The notes under the pieces are model-generated. The model was not told the origin of the DNA. It searched no databases and saw only the letters and a list, made by a program, of their open reading frames with translations. The translations under genes were made by a program, and so were the position numbers. Shown here one piece after another: positions 56,401-63,906 of a DNA stretch of 64,000 bases. The stretch is from JAHQVK01 sp036788295 (GTDB taxonomy: Bacteria > Myxococcota > Kuafuiibacteriia > Kuafuiibacteriales > Kuafuiibacteriaceae), in the NCBI GenBank assembly GCA_036788295.1, contig DAIQNR010000013.1:24677-88676 (forward strand), in the 5' to 3' direction. Positions within the stretch are counted from its first letter, which is position 1. Each line of letters starts with the position of its first letter.

Positions 56401-57394
56401 GGCCACGGCCCAAAAGAGCGACGACCGCTATGTCACTGCGCTCGGAGCGCTCGTCGCCCTTGGCGCCGGCAAGAAGGCGGCGGCCGAGCCCCTGCTCGCC
56501 GCGCTCGCGAAGGCGCAGGACCAAGACGGACGCGTCACCGGCGGCAAGAGCAGCATCGTCGGCAGCGGGGGGGAGGCGCTCGCCATCGAGACCACCGCGC
56601 TGTCCACGCTCGGCTTTCTTCGGGGTGGAGGCCACGACGAGAGCGCCGACCGGGCGATCCGCTACCTCGCCCGGGTGAGCGACGGCGGCCGGTACGGCTC
56701 CACCCAGAGCACGGTGCTCGCCCTGCGCGCCATCGTGGCCTACGACGAGGCCAGGGCGAAAACCGCCGCTCCCGGCTCGGTCCGGGTGCTCGTGGATGGG
56801 AAGTCGGTCGGGGGACCGGTTCGATTCGCCGCCGACGAGCGAGGCGTGATCGAGCTGCCCGACATCTCTTCGGCGCTGTCGCCGGGACGGCACACCGTCG
56901 GGCTCGAGATGGAGGGCGGCGGGCGCCTGCCCTACACGGTGCTCGTCGAGCACTTCGACGAGCGCCCGAGCAGCTCCGACGAGACCGCCGTCGCGCTGTC
57001 GGTGTCGCTCGCAAAGCCGACGGTGCGCGAAGGCGAGCTGCTGGAGGCGAACGCCACCCTCGTGAACCTCCGGGACGAAGCCCTGCCCACCGCGATCGCG
57101 CTCGTGGGGCTGCCCGGCGGCCTCGAGGCGAGGCACGATCAGCTCAAGGAGCTCGTGAAGAAGGGCACGATCGACGCCTACGAGGTGCTCGGGCGAAACG
57201 TCGCCCTGTACTGGCGGGGCCTCGCGCCGAAGGCGCAGATCGAGGTGCCTCTGTCTCTGGTCGCCGCCATCCCCGGCACCTACACCGGGCCGGCGAGCCG
57301 CGCGTACCTGTACTACACCGACGAGCACAAGCGATGGACCGCGCCGCTTCGGGTCGAGATCCAGCCTCGAACCTCTGCTACATGGAGGCAGTGA
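53405..57394 (+). CDS. Bacterial alpha-2-macroglobulin with thioester site
   Basis: 1329 residues. Signal peptide without lipobox, then MG domains (STDKPIYRPGETAYVRAAV is the MG1 signature), the alpha-2-macroglobulin core and the thioester motif GCFEQ (Cys853-Gln856). An alpha/alpha toroid (TED) and a receptor-binding-like end follow. It traps proteases by covalent attachment, normally in the periplasm, often with penicillin-binding protein 1C; pbpC is not adjacent here. Its 3' end was once directly followed by the sctN-type ATPase gene, as the duplicated junction shows. The last residues (TSATWRQ) lie within the direct repeat. Confidence 0.92.
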   Translation: MPRLSPRWVLVAAALVGAGAPATVADLGGPDRFLTHISTDKPIYRPGETAYVRAAVLDAKRRTPLRGRSPAMVEIFGPKGDRIASGPTVVEDGVLAFSWPVPGHLPGGPYRVRVHHPATGHAPAERSFELRAFRAPRLSTEITFLRKGYGPGDRVQATLEAERVEGGSPAGAAVEATARVDGQEVARIAGKLDENGRFTVAFDLPATVSRGEGAIAFAIEDGGVVETAAKTLPILVNAVDLHLYPEGGELVAGLPGRVYFEARAPSGKPADVAGIVRDSQGAEVARFSSEHEGRGRFAFTPRSRETYTVELIEPAGIGRSWSLPPVQEVGASIMALADRFEAGTAIRVQVAATEPVVLTLAHREQVLTEVTTRGGSVRLDPQDADGVLRVTASTRDGRPLAERLVFVQPRRALEVRVETDRTTYGPGDRVRLTASTRIGGRPVAAVLGLTVTDRAVLELIERRERAPALPVMALLEPEVKDLADAEIYLDRKNPKSGLAVDLLLGTQGWRRFAFSRLESFLAEHGDDARRTVALRTRPRPQRRFEDHDAELAIGGNLAVAEGAPLARDRPARPAPLRAPPPPAPVAEAEEPPPFFEEAQADRMAKRRRAPSRPPPSSFAAVRVYAHRAEPGPVRDDFTETVLFAAQLRTDAKTGQATVEFDLSDSVTTFRARADGFTADGVLGAGSGAVVSVQPFSIEPKLPLEVTAGDLVTLPVALVNAGAEPLSDVAVSVEAPGGVSAPAPRTTTVKAGARDRVLLDLPIESGDGGPLTVRARFGQGEEVVTRPLSVVPRGFPASIRFGGLVGPGAAVRHGLEVPATVVPGSVRARIAVHATPLGSLTEALARLIREPHGCFEQTSSTTYPLTMAQQYFTTHSGVDPALVRAAQEKLDRGYQRLTSFECKSHGYEWFGEDPGHEALTAYGLLHFTDLGRVHAVDQAMVDRTRTWLVARRDGQGGFTRARRALHTWVEDRDASNAYILWALIESGQASGLDPEVAAVLATAQKSDDRYVTALGALVALGAGKKAAAEPLLAALAKAQDQDGRVTGGKSSIVGSGGEALAIETTALSTLGFLRGGGHDESADRAIRYLARVSDGGRYGSTQSTVLALRAIVAYDEARAKTAAPGSVRVLVDGKSVGGPVRFAADERGVIELPDISSALSPGRHTVGLEMEGGGRLPYTVLVEHFDERPSSSDETAVALSVSLAKPTVREGELLEANATLVNLRDEALPTAIALVGLPGGLEARHDQLKELVKKGTIDAYEVLGRNVALYWRGLAPKAQIEVPLSLVAAIPGTYTGPASRAYLYYTDEHKRWTAPLRVEIQPRTSATWRQ

Positions 57395-57429
57395 GCGCGG
57401 TCGTCGATCTCGAGAGGTACCGCCGGCGG
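56948..57429 (+). repeat. Direct repeat copy 1, alpha-2-macroglobulin 3' end plus first codons of the ATPase gene
   Basis: 482 bp whose sequence reappears at 60429-60729. It contains the last 447 bases of the macroglobulin gene and the first 39 bases of an ATPase gene (MSAVVDLERYRRR, from 57391), after which homology stops abruptly. Confidence 0.93.
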
Positions 57430-57560
57430 CATCGAAGCCGTAGCTGGTCATCCGAGGACTGGCGCCGCTCGCGGGCATCTCCCCTCGAACCAGGGTACCG
57501 TACGGGTCGTACTGCAGCTTCTCGACCTGGACCTCTTGGTTGGGATGCCGGGTTGAATCG
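57421..57560 (-). pseudogene. Possible RHS/YD-repeat fragment
   Basis: On the minus strand an open stretch encodes NQEVQVEKLQYDPYGTLVRG and then RMTSYGFDAAGG, resembling a YD repeat pair of RHS proteins (YDPYG..., YGFD..G). There is no start, signal or continuation. If real, it is a short relic carried by the inserted segment. The evidence is thin. Confidence 0.35.
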
Positions 57561-57674
57561 CCTCGAGCCGAAGAAGCGGAGCGTTCGCGCCTGCGGTGTG
57601 AGAGTCTCTCCGTCGGACGGACGGCAAGCTTGCTTGCCGTTCGCCTCGGAGGAGGCATGACACGGCGCACCACC

Positions 57675-57756
57675 TCCAGCACCGATCGGGTCGGACCAAC
57701 GCCCCAGGCTCGTTTCCTGCGTCCCTGGGCGCCGCTTTGACCCGTTCGGTGCTCTG
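57675..57756. repeat. Short 82-bp version of the inverted-terminus element, copy 2
   Basis: Begins around CCAGCACCGATCGGG and ends CCCGTTCGGTGCTCTG (57741-57756). It keeps both outer arms (including GACCAACGCCCCAGGCTCG) but lacks the central part of the longer copies, as after a deletion between internal inverted repeats. It abuts the transposase relic. Confidence 0.82.
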
Positions 57757-57873
57757 GTGGAGCGCGTACTGCCCGATGTGATCATCCGGCAGTACGTGTT
57801 GGTGCCGCCCCCTGAGATGGCGTACGCCTACGGGCCGGCGGCGCTCTCGATGGACCGCTGGGCTGCGACCGCC
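57748..57873 (+). pseudogene. Transposase relic, IS91/Y2-like
   Basis: The frame reads LVERVLPDVIIRQYVLVPPPEMAYAYG, resembling the V.P.VRQWVLSLP..LRY.LA block of IS91-type transposases. The rest of the protein is gone; the element copy truncates it on the left and unrelated sequence follows on the right. GC hairpins (CCGTCCG/CGGACGG, 57902-57922) lie just downstream. Short match, so moderate confidence. Confidence 0.45.
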
Positions 57874-57958
57874 CTGAGGGGCCGTCAGCGCGGTCGCCTG
57901 ACCGTCCGTCCCCGGCGGACGGATGCCTTCTCGACCGTCCGTCTGATAAGGACAGTCT

Positions 57959-59278
57959 GTGCCCTCGCTCGATGCCTTTTCCCGCCTCGTGGCGGAGTTC
58001 GAGGAGCGAACCCTTCCGGAGCCCACGCCGAGGAGCGTGGCCCTCGCCCGCCTGACCGGCAAGGCCGACGCGCTCGTGGGGATGCGCCGCGTCGGCAAGA
58101 CGTGGCGGCTCTTTCAGGACATCCAGGAGCGGCTCGCGGAGGGCATCCCCCGGCATCGCCTGCTCTACGTGAACCTGGAGGACGACCGGCTCGCGGATGC
58201 CAGCCCCGAGCTCGGCCCGCTGCTCGACGCGTGGTGGGCCCGGTACCCGGACAACGTCGACGAGCCGTGCTGGCTCTACCTCGACGAGGTTCAGAACGCC
58301 CCCGGATGGGAGCGCTTCGTTCGCCGCGTCCTCGACCGCGGTCAGATCGCCGTGGCCCTCACCGGCTCGTCGTCCCGCATGCTGTCGGCGGAGATCGCCA
58401 CCAGCCTCCGGGGGCGAGCGCTGGCGACCGAGCTCCTGCCCTTCGGTTTCGCGGAGTCCCTCGCCCATCGGGGTACGAAGCTTCCCTCGGCGTGGCCGCC
58501 CGGGCCTCGGCAGGCCGCGCGACTTCGGTGGGCCTTCAGCGAGCACCTCGAGACAGGCGGCTTTCCGGAGGTGCAGGAGCTCGACGCGCCCCTTCGGCGG
58601 CGGGTCCTCCAGGAGTACGTGGACGTGGCGGTGCTCCGGGACGTGGTCGAGCGCCACGGCGTCACGCAGATTCCGGCTCTCCGATGGCTCGTCCGGCGTC
58701 TGCTCGCCCACCCCGCGAGCCGCTTCACCGCGAACAAGCTCCACCGGGACCTGAAATCGCAAGGCCACGCCATCGCCAAGGATACCGTCCACCAGCTCCT
58801 CGGGCACATCGAAGATGCCCACCTCGTCCACACCGTGGCGCGCTTCACGCCCTCGCTCGCCCAGCAACAAACCAACCCTCGCAAGGTCTATCCGGTAGAC
58901 CCTGCGCTCGCCCGGACGGCGGCTTTCGCCCGGGCCGACGACGTAGGCCATCGCCTCGAGACCCTCGTGTACCTCGAGCTCCGTAGACGGGGCTGGCAAG
59001 AGGTCGGCTACTACGAGACGGGGGAGGGAGAGGAGGTGGACTTCGTGGGCACCGATCCGGCGGGGACTCTTCACCTCGTCCAGGTCGCCGCCGACATGAG
59101 CGAGCCCAAGACGCGACGGCGCGAGCTCCGCGCGCTCGAGAGGGCGATGGCCGAGCTCGATGCCCGAACCGCCACCGTGGTCACTCTCGATGATGAAGAG
59201 CGGTGGACGCTCGAAACGGGCGTCATCGACCTCATGCCGGCGTGGGCCTGGCTCCTTCATCCGTGGGTGCCCTCGTGA
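57959..59278 (+). CDS. DUF4143-type AAA ATPase
   Basis: 439 residues from GTG 57959. Walker A GMRRVGKT (41-48), Walker B CWLYLDEVQ, sensor VALTGSSSRML, then the DUF4143 region (ETGGFPEV, LLGHIEDAHLVHTVARF, KVYPVDPALA) and a C-terminal nuclease-like core (GEEVDFVG...LHLVQVAADMSE). The family is usually mobile and often solitary. Carried on the segment between the direct repeats, it is probably cargo. Function is unknown; toxin-like or DNA-related roles have been suggested for relatives. Confidence 0.85.
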   Translation: MPSLDAFSRLVAEFEERTLPEPTPRSVALARLTGKADALVGMRRVGKTWRLFQDIQERLAEGIPRHRLLYVNLEDDRLADASPELGPLLDAWWARYPDNVDEPCWLYLDEVQNAPGWERFVRRVLDRGQIAVALTGSSSRMLSAEIATSLRGRALATELLPFGFAESLAHRGTKLPSAWPPGPRQAARLRWAFSEHLETGGFPEVQELDAPLRRRVLQEYVDVAVLRDVVERHGVTQIPALRWLVRRLLAHPASRFTANKLHRDLKSQGHAIAKDTVHQLLGHIEDAHLVHTVARFTPSLAQQQTNPRKVYPVDPALARTAAFARADDVGHRLETLVYLELRRRGWQEVGYYETGEGEEVDFVGTDPAGTLHLVQVAADMSEPKTRRRELRALERAMAELDARTATVVTLDDEERWTLETGVIDLMPAWAWLLHPWVPS

Positions 59279-59468
59279 GCGCAGTCGCCGCGGACACTCC
59301 GGTCCTTCATCTCGCCTGTAGTTCCTGATCACGACCTGGGGCCTGCTGAACATCGCCGCCCTGGACGTGACCCCATGCGCCCTCGGTGGTGACGCGCGGC
59401 GCATCGTCGGGCGCTGCTCGAAGGGCGCACCTTGCCGTCCGACCCGCTTTCAGGTGTTGTCCAAGTCC

Positions 59469-60401
59469 ATGCTAGCTCCTCTCGTGCTGGCCGCACTCGC
59501 CTCGTGTCCGGACTGGTGCGCGGCCTCCGCCGAGATCGAGCGCGTCCGGGAGCACCTGTTGGGCGCGGAGCGCCTCATGGACGCCCGCGATCTCTCGGCT
59601 CTGACGCCCGCGCAGCGCACCGCCCGGGCTGAGGCCCGCGAGCGCCTGCGCGCCTACCGACACGCGGGCCGTTTTCCGCACAACCATGACTTCGTAGACC
59701 ATCGAGTTCCGTACTTCATCGATGCCCACGGCACCCGCTGCGCGATGGCCCACCTCATCGAGGCATCGGGGGGCGCGGGGTACGTGCAGGCGGTGGCCCG
59801 AACCAGCAACCACGCCACCGTCCGTGAGCTCGCCGGGGACCGCGAGCTCACCGCGTGGCTGCAGGCCAACGGGCTCACGGTCGAGGAGGCGGCGCGCATC
59901 CAGCCCAACTATGGGGCCACGTGCTCCCAGCCGAGCGCCTGCATCTGCGGCGGCGACTACAGGCCTTACGTCACCACGGGGGTCGTCGTGGACCGCGTCG
60001 CCGACGCGTCCTTCGCGACCGTGCGATCTTCGATGGGCGAGAGGGCCGCCTCCTTCGCGGTCGGCTCGACGCTAGCGTGGAACGAGGTCGATGCCGAAGG
60101 ACGATTCCTGTTGGGTTTTCTGTCCGGTGGTGCTTCGGAGTACGCCGAGGTCTTCCTACGGGTCAGCGAAGACGGAGAGGTGTCGTGCGGAGCGCTCTCC
60201 GTCCCCGTCGACGTGGCGGTCTCGGCGATGTCCTCGGGAAGATGTGAGCAACACCTCGTGGATCGCGACGAGGACTGGAAGACCGATTGCTCTGGCTGCT
60301 CGGCGGTCGGCGGATCGAGCTCGGGGTGGTTCATCGCGGTGCTCGGGGTGAGTTGGATGGTTCGGCGGAGGAGAACCTCCCGCCGACCGCGAAGCTCGTG
60401 A
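59469..60401 (+). CDS. Exported MYXO-CTERM protein of unknown function
   Basis: 310 residues from ATG 59469; signal peptide up to about PDWCAASAE. The N-terminal domain (NHDFVDHRVPYFIDAHGTRCAMAHLIEASGG, ATVRELAGDRELTAWLQANGLTVEEAARIQPNY) is a family I recognise only as hypothetical. The C-terminus CSGCSAVGGSSSGW-helix-RRRR is a MYXO-CTERM sorting signal, so the protein is expected on the myxobacterial cell surface. It is the last gene of the inserted segment. Confidence 0.8.
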   Translation: MLAPLVLAALASCPDWCAASAEIERVREHLLGAERLMDARDLSALTPAQRTARAEARERLRAYRHAGRFPHNHDFVDHRVPYFIDAHGTRCAMAHLIEASGGAGYVQAVARTSNHATVRELAGDRELTAWLQANGLTVEEAARIQPNYGATCSQPSACICGGDYRPYVTTGVVVDRVADASFATVRSSMGERAASFAVGSTLAWNEVDAEGRFLLGFLSGGASEYAEVFLRVSEDGEVSCGALSVPVDVAVSAMSSGRCEQHLVDRDEDWKTDCSGCSAVGGSSSGWFIAVLGVSWMVRRRRTSRRPRSS

Positions 60402-60428
60402 CGCCCTGGCTGGGCCTGGCTAGGCCGA

Positions 60429-60729
60429 GAGCACTTCGACGAGCGCCCGAGCAGCTCCGACGAGACCGCCGTCGCGCTGTCGGTGTCGCTCGCAAAGCCG
60501 ACGGTGCGCGAAAGGGAGCTGGTGGAGGCGAACGCCACCCTCGTGAACCTCCGGGATGAGGCCCTGCCCACCGCGATCGCGCTCGTGGGGCTGCCCCGCG
60601 GCCTCGAGGGGCGGCACGATCAGCTCGAGGAGCTAGGACCGCGCCGCTTCGGGTCGAGATCCAGCCTCGAACCTCTGCTACAGAGAGGCAGTGAGCGCGG
60701 TCGTCGATTTCGAGAGGTACCGCCGGCGG
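60429..60729 (+). repeat. Direct repeat copy 2, with a 181-bp internal deletion
   Basis: Matches 56948-57153 and, after removal of 181 bp, 57335-57429, with scattered base changes (GAAAGGGAGCTGGTG against GAAGGCGAGCTGCTG). The macroglobulin reading frame is lost here, while the ATPase start is intact in this copy. Together with copy 1 it brackets 57430-60428. Confidence 0.93.
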
Positions 60730-62004
60730 GTGCGGCGGACGAGGCTGACCCGGGTCCGGGGCCGGGTGACCGAGCTGACCGGCCTCATCGTGAAGGCGGC
60801 CGTGCCCGGGGTCCGGGTCGGCGAGCGGGTCGAGATCGTGACCGCCGACCGGATCCTGCCCGCCGAGGTGGTGGGTTTCCGGGACAAAGAAGTGATGCTG
60901 ATGCCGTTTGCGTTCCCGGAGGGGGTGGGACCGGACTCGGAGGTGGTGCCCACCGGTCGCCCGTTCGAGATCGCGTGCGGTGAGGCGATGCTCGGCCATG
61001 TCCTGAACGGCCTGGGCGAGCCGATGGACCGCCCCTTCGACAGCCGGGCCGGCCTCGTCGATTGGGCGGTCGAGCGCCCGCCGCCCGAGCCGCTCGACCG
61101 GGAGCGCATCCTCGAGCACATCTCGTTTGGGGTCCGCGCCATCGACGGCCTGCTCACCATCGGCAAAGGCCAGCGCATCGGCCTCTTCGCCGGGTCGGGG
61201 GTGGGAAAATCGACCTTGATGGGCCAGATCGCTAGGAACACCGAGGCGGAGATCGTCATCTGCTGCCTCATCGGCGAGCGCGGCCGGGAGGTGAAGGACT
61301 TCATCGAGGAGTCGCTCGGCGAAGAGGGCATGAAGAAGTCGGTCGTGGTGTGCGCGACCTCCGACGAACCGTCTTTGGTGAGAAAGAAGTCGGCGTTCGT
61401 GGCCACCGCCATCGCCGAGTGGTTTCGCGACCGGGGCGCGAAGGTCCTCCTCATGATGGACTCGACCACGCGCTTCGCGAGGGCGCAGCGCGAGATCGGG
61501 CTCGCGGTGGGGGAGCCGCCCGCCCGCCAGGGGTACCCGCCCTCCGTGTTCTCCGAGCTGCCGCGGCTGCTCGAGCGCACCGGCAACTCGTCCAAAGGAT
61601 CGATCACCGCTCTGTACACGGTGCTCGTCGCCGGTGGTGACATGGAGGAGCCGATCTCGGACGAGGTCCGAGGCATTCTCGATGGACACATCATCCTCAA
61701 CCGAAACTTGGGAGCGAGAAACCACTGGCCTGCGATCGACGTCCTGCCGTCCTTGTCCCGGGTGATGGCCGGCATCGTCGGCCCGGAGCACAAGCAGGCC
61801 GCGGGCACGCTCCGAAAGGTGCTCGCGACGTACGAAAAGCAGCGCGATCTCATCCTGCTCGGCGCCTACCAGTACGGCACCGACCCGGACACCGACTATG
61901 CGATCGACAAGATCGAGGCGGTGGAGGACTTCTTGAAGCAGGCGACCGAAGACAACTGCGACTTCGACACCTGCATCGCCCACCTGACCAGCCTGTTCGA
62001 CTGA
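60691..62004 (+). CDS. Type III secretion/flagellar export ATPase (SctN/FliI type)
   Basis: 437 residues from GTG 60691. Walker A GSGVGKST (168-175), catalytic GERGREVKDF, Walker B VLLMMDSTTRFARAQREIG, PPARQGYPPSVFSELPRLLERTG and the SDEVRGILDGHI segment are those of the export ATPase family, which is hexameric at the base of the export apparatus. SctN versus FliI cannot be decided here, but no flagellar gene is seen. The stalk gene follows after 8 bases. Its original upstream partner was the alpha-2-macroglobulin gene. Confidence 0.92.
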   Translation: MSAVVDFERYRRRVRRTRLTRVRGRVTELTGLIVKAAVPGVRVGERVEIVTADRILPAEVVGFRDKEVMLMPFAFPEGVGPDSEVVPTGRPFEIACGEAMLGHVLNGLGEPMDRPFDSRAGLVDWAVERPPPEPLDRERILEHISFGVRAIDGLLTIGKGQRIGLFAGSGVGKSTLMGQIARNTEAEIVICCLIGERGREVKDFIEESLGEEGMKKSVVVCATSDEPSLVRKKSAFVATAIAEWFRDRGAKVLLMMDSTTRFARAQREIGLAVGEPPARQGYPPSVFSELPRLLERTGNSSKGSITALYTVLVAGGDMEEPISDEVRGILDGHIILNRNLGARNHWPAIDVLPSLSRVMAGIVGPEHKQAAGTLRKVLATYEKQRDLILLGAYQYGTDPDTDYAIDKIEAVEDFLKQATEDNCDFDTCIAHLTSLFD

Positions 62005-62012
62005 GGAGACCC

Positions 62013-62507
62013 ATGCCGCAATACCGACTGCAGACCCTGCTCGAGATCCGCGAGCGCGCGAAGAAGGAGGCCGAGGAGGCGTTCGCGCTCGCCATGCGGC
62101 AGCTCGCCGACGAGGAGGCCCGTCTAAAGGAGGAAGAGGACCACCTCGAACGCATGATCGAGGACCGGCACCGGCGGAGGGCCGAATACGCCCGCCAGCT
62201 CGCCTCAGGCGAGATGAAGATCACCGATCAATCGAACGCCTACCGGTACATCGACCGGCTCAAGGAGAAGGAGATCGAGCAGCAGACCGTGATCGACGCC
62301 CAGCGGGCCCAGGTTCGCGAAGCGGAGAAAGCGGTCAAGCGCGCCCAGGAGATCCTGGTCACCGCCACCCAGGACATGAAGGCGCTCGAGAAGCACAAGG
62401 AGAAGTGGGCCGAGGAGGTCCGCCGGGAGCGCATGATGAAGGAAGAGGACGCGCTCGACGAGATCGGGCAGTCGATCTTCCAGCAGCGGCTCCGCCGGGA
62501 CCCGTGA
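62013..62507 (+). CDS. SctO/FliJ-like coiled-coil stalk protein
   Basis: 164 residues, almost entirely charged coiled coil (YRLQTLLEIRERAKKEAEEAFALAMRQLADEEARLKEEEDHLERM, QQTVIDAQRAQVREAEKAVKRAQEIL). FliJ and SctO penetrate the ATPase hexamer and link it to the export gate. Size and position directly after the ATPase gene are typical for the family, which has little sequence conservation. Confidence 0.8.
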   Translation: MPQYRLQTLLEIRERAKKEAEEAFALAMRQLADEEARLKEEEDHLERMIEDRHRRRAEYARQLASGEMKITDQSNAYRYIDRLKEKEIEQQTVIDAQRAQVREAEKAVKRAQEILVTATQDMKALEKHKEKWAEEVRRERMMKEEDALDEIGQSIFQQRLRRDP

Positions 62508-62647
62508 CCGCCGAGGCGCGTCGTGCAGGACCTGCCACTCGGCGGCCGGACCAGACGCAGCCCCTGCCCTTCGCCGAGCCGGCGCCGGTTCGAGCTCGAC
62601 AAAAACGTCGGCTCGGAGCTGGCATGATCGGTGCTTCGACTCCGGGC
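62504..62647 (+). pseudogene. Possible remnant of the next type III gene
   Basis: A GTG at 62504 overlaps the stalk-gene stop (GTGA), the spacing used by real genes here, and opens a Pro/Arg-rich reading frame (RRPDQTQPLPFAEPAPVRAR) that runs straight into the lipoprotein frame. It could be the N-terminus of an SctP/FliK-type gene cut off by an insertion. Weak evidence. Confidence 0.3.
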
Positions 62648-63133
62648 ATGCGTACCCTGAAGCTCTTCGCGCTCACCCTCCTCACCCCGGCCTGCATGCT
62701 CTCCCCCCTGTGGGGCGACACCATCCCGAGCCGAAACAGCTCGGTCAGCTTCTCGTTCTACGCCACCGCAGCCAATACTCCGATCACGGTGGACTGTTCG
62801 CCCGAGTACATTCACCCGGTGTGGACCCAGATCTTCACCTTCCAGTCCGGCAGCAGCCCCTGGACCTACAACGGTGAGACCGTGTACGCGAGCCCCACTT
62901 CCCGTGTCATCCCGGGCCACTGCTGGAAGTTCTGGCACGGCAAGTGGCGGACCCAGCTTCGGCCCCGTCAAAACGGAAGCGGCATGATGGTCTACGACCA
63001 AGCCGGCGTTCAGTGCATCAGCGACCAGTTTTCGGACGGCAAGGGCCCGCAGAGCGCAGGCTACGCTTGCGCCCTCACCTACTCGAACTCGAGCACCAAG
63101 CTCCCCTACGTCAGCATCGCGGCGGACGGCTGA
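62648..63133 (+). CDS. Small secreted lipoprotein
   Basis: 161 residues from ATG 62648 (ATG 62624 also in frame). Lipobox LLTPAC. Mature part with three further Cys (VDCSPE, PGHCWKF, VQCISD) and polar beta-like strands (NSSVSFSFYATAANTPITVDC, TYSNSSTKLPYVSIA). No family recognised. It lies between the stalk gene and repeat element copy 3 and is unlike the type III genes around it. Confidence 0.65.
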   Translation: MRTLKLFALTLLTPACMLSPLWGDTIPSRNSSVSFSFYATAANTPITVDCSPEYIHPVWTQIFTFQSGSSPWTYNGETVYASPTSRVIPGHCWKFWHGKWRTQLRPRQNGSGMMVYDQAGVQCISDQFSDGKGPQSAGYACALTYSNSSTKLPYVSIAADG

Positions 63134-63163
63134 GGGCACCGAACGGGTTGGACTCCGCCCGCC

Positions 63164-63353
63164 CAGAGCACCGATCGGGCTGGACCAACGCCCCAGGCTG
63201 GTTTTCCTGCGTCCCTGGCCGTCCGGTCGCCTGCGGCGACCGTCGAGGGGGCGGCTCCGTCGGTTACGGGGAGTAGCCTCGGTCCGCCGCCGGACGGCGA
63301 AGGACGCAGGAACCTTCGCCTGGATGCGCCGCTTTGACCCGTTCGGTGCTCTA
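63164..63353. repeat. Full 190-bp inverted-terminus element, copy 3
   Basis: Left end CAGAGCACCGATCGGG (63164-63179), right end CCCGTTCGGTGCTCTA (63338-63353). Inside, CCTGCGTCC...GGACGCAGG and CCGTCCGG...CCGGACGG are nested inverted repeats, so the whole could fold into one long hairpin. A second left-end-like stretch, GCACCGAACGGGTTGGAC, lies just outside at 63136-63154. Confidence 0.88.
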
Positions 63354-63821
63354 GCCGCACTGCGCCTCCCCCTGCACCTCGCGTTCGTCGCCGCTGCCGC
63401 ACACGAGCCGGCAAGAGGACGCTTGCCTGCAGTCTACATTGCAGGTCGAGGTGCACCGCACCGTGCATCTCGCTGCCGCCCCGCAGAAGACGTTGGAACT
63501 CGCCCCCACCTCGACGGCGCATGTCCCGCCGTCGCAGCGAACGTTGTTGCTCTCATCGCCGGTGAACGTGCACTCCGAGAGCTCATCGCAGCGCAGGTTG
63601 CATGAACTGCCGCACCCGAACTCGCATGTGGCCTGCGCCGAGCACACGAGGTTCGCGCTGCTCGGAGCGGTCCATCCGCAGGATGCCTCCTCGATGCAAG
63701 TACAGTCATCCCCCGCGCAGACGCATGCCTCGCTGGGGCAGCCATCGAACTGGGCTCCACCGCTGCAAGCGCCGCCCAGCAGGAGCAGGGACAGCCAGAA
63801 CCTCACCCCGCAGAACCTCAC
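63351..63821 (-). CDS. Cysteine-rich lipoprotein
   Basis: 156 residues from GTG 63821 (GTG 63806 also possible). Lipobox LLGGAC. The mature region contains about 25 cysteines in a repeating layout (CSAQATCEFGCGSSCNLRC, CTFTG...NNVRCDGGTCAVEV, CGAAARCTVRCTSTCNVDC, CRLVCGSG), suggesting a disulphide-stapled surface domain. Its TAG stop (63353-63351) is the terminal TAG of element copy 3, so the gene was probably longer before the element arrived. Confidence 0.7.
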   Translation of the reverse strand: MRFCGVRFWLSLLLLGGACSGGAQFDGCPSEACVCAGDDCTCIEEASCGWTAPSSANLVCSAQATCEFGCGSSCNLRCDELSECTFTGDESNNVRCDGGTCAVEVGASSNVFCGAAARCTVRCTSTCNVDCRQASSCRLVCGSGDEREVQGEAQCG

Positions 63822-63906
63822 CCCCGGAGCGTAGTTGTCCTTCGCTCGGAAGACCACACCGCGGAAACCGCAACACGGGCCGCGAGCCGGCGATAAGCTT
63901 GAGGCC

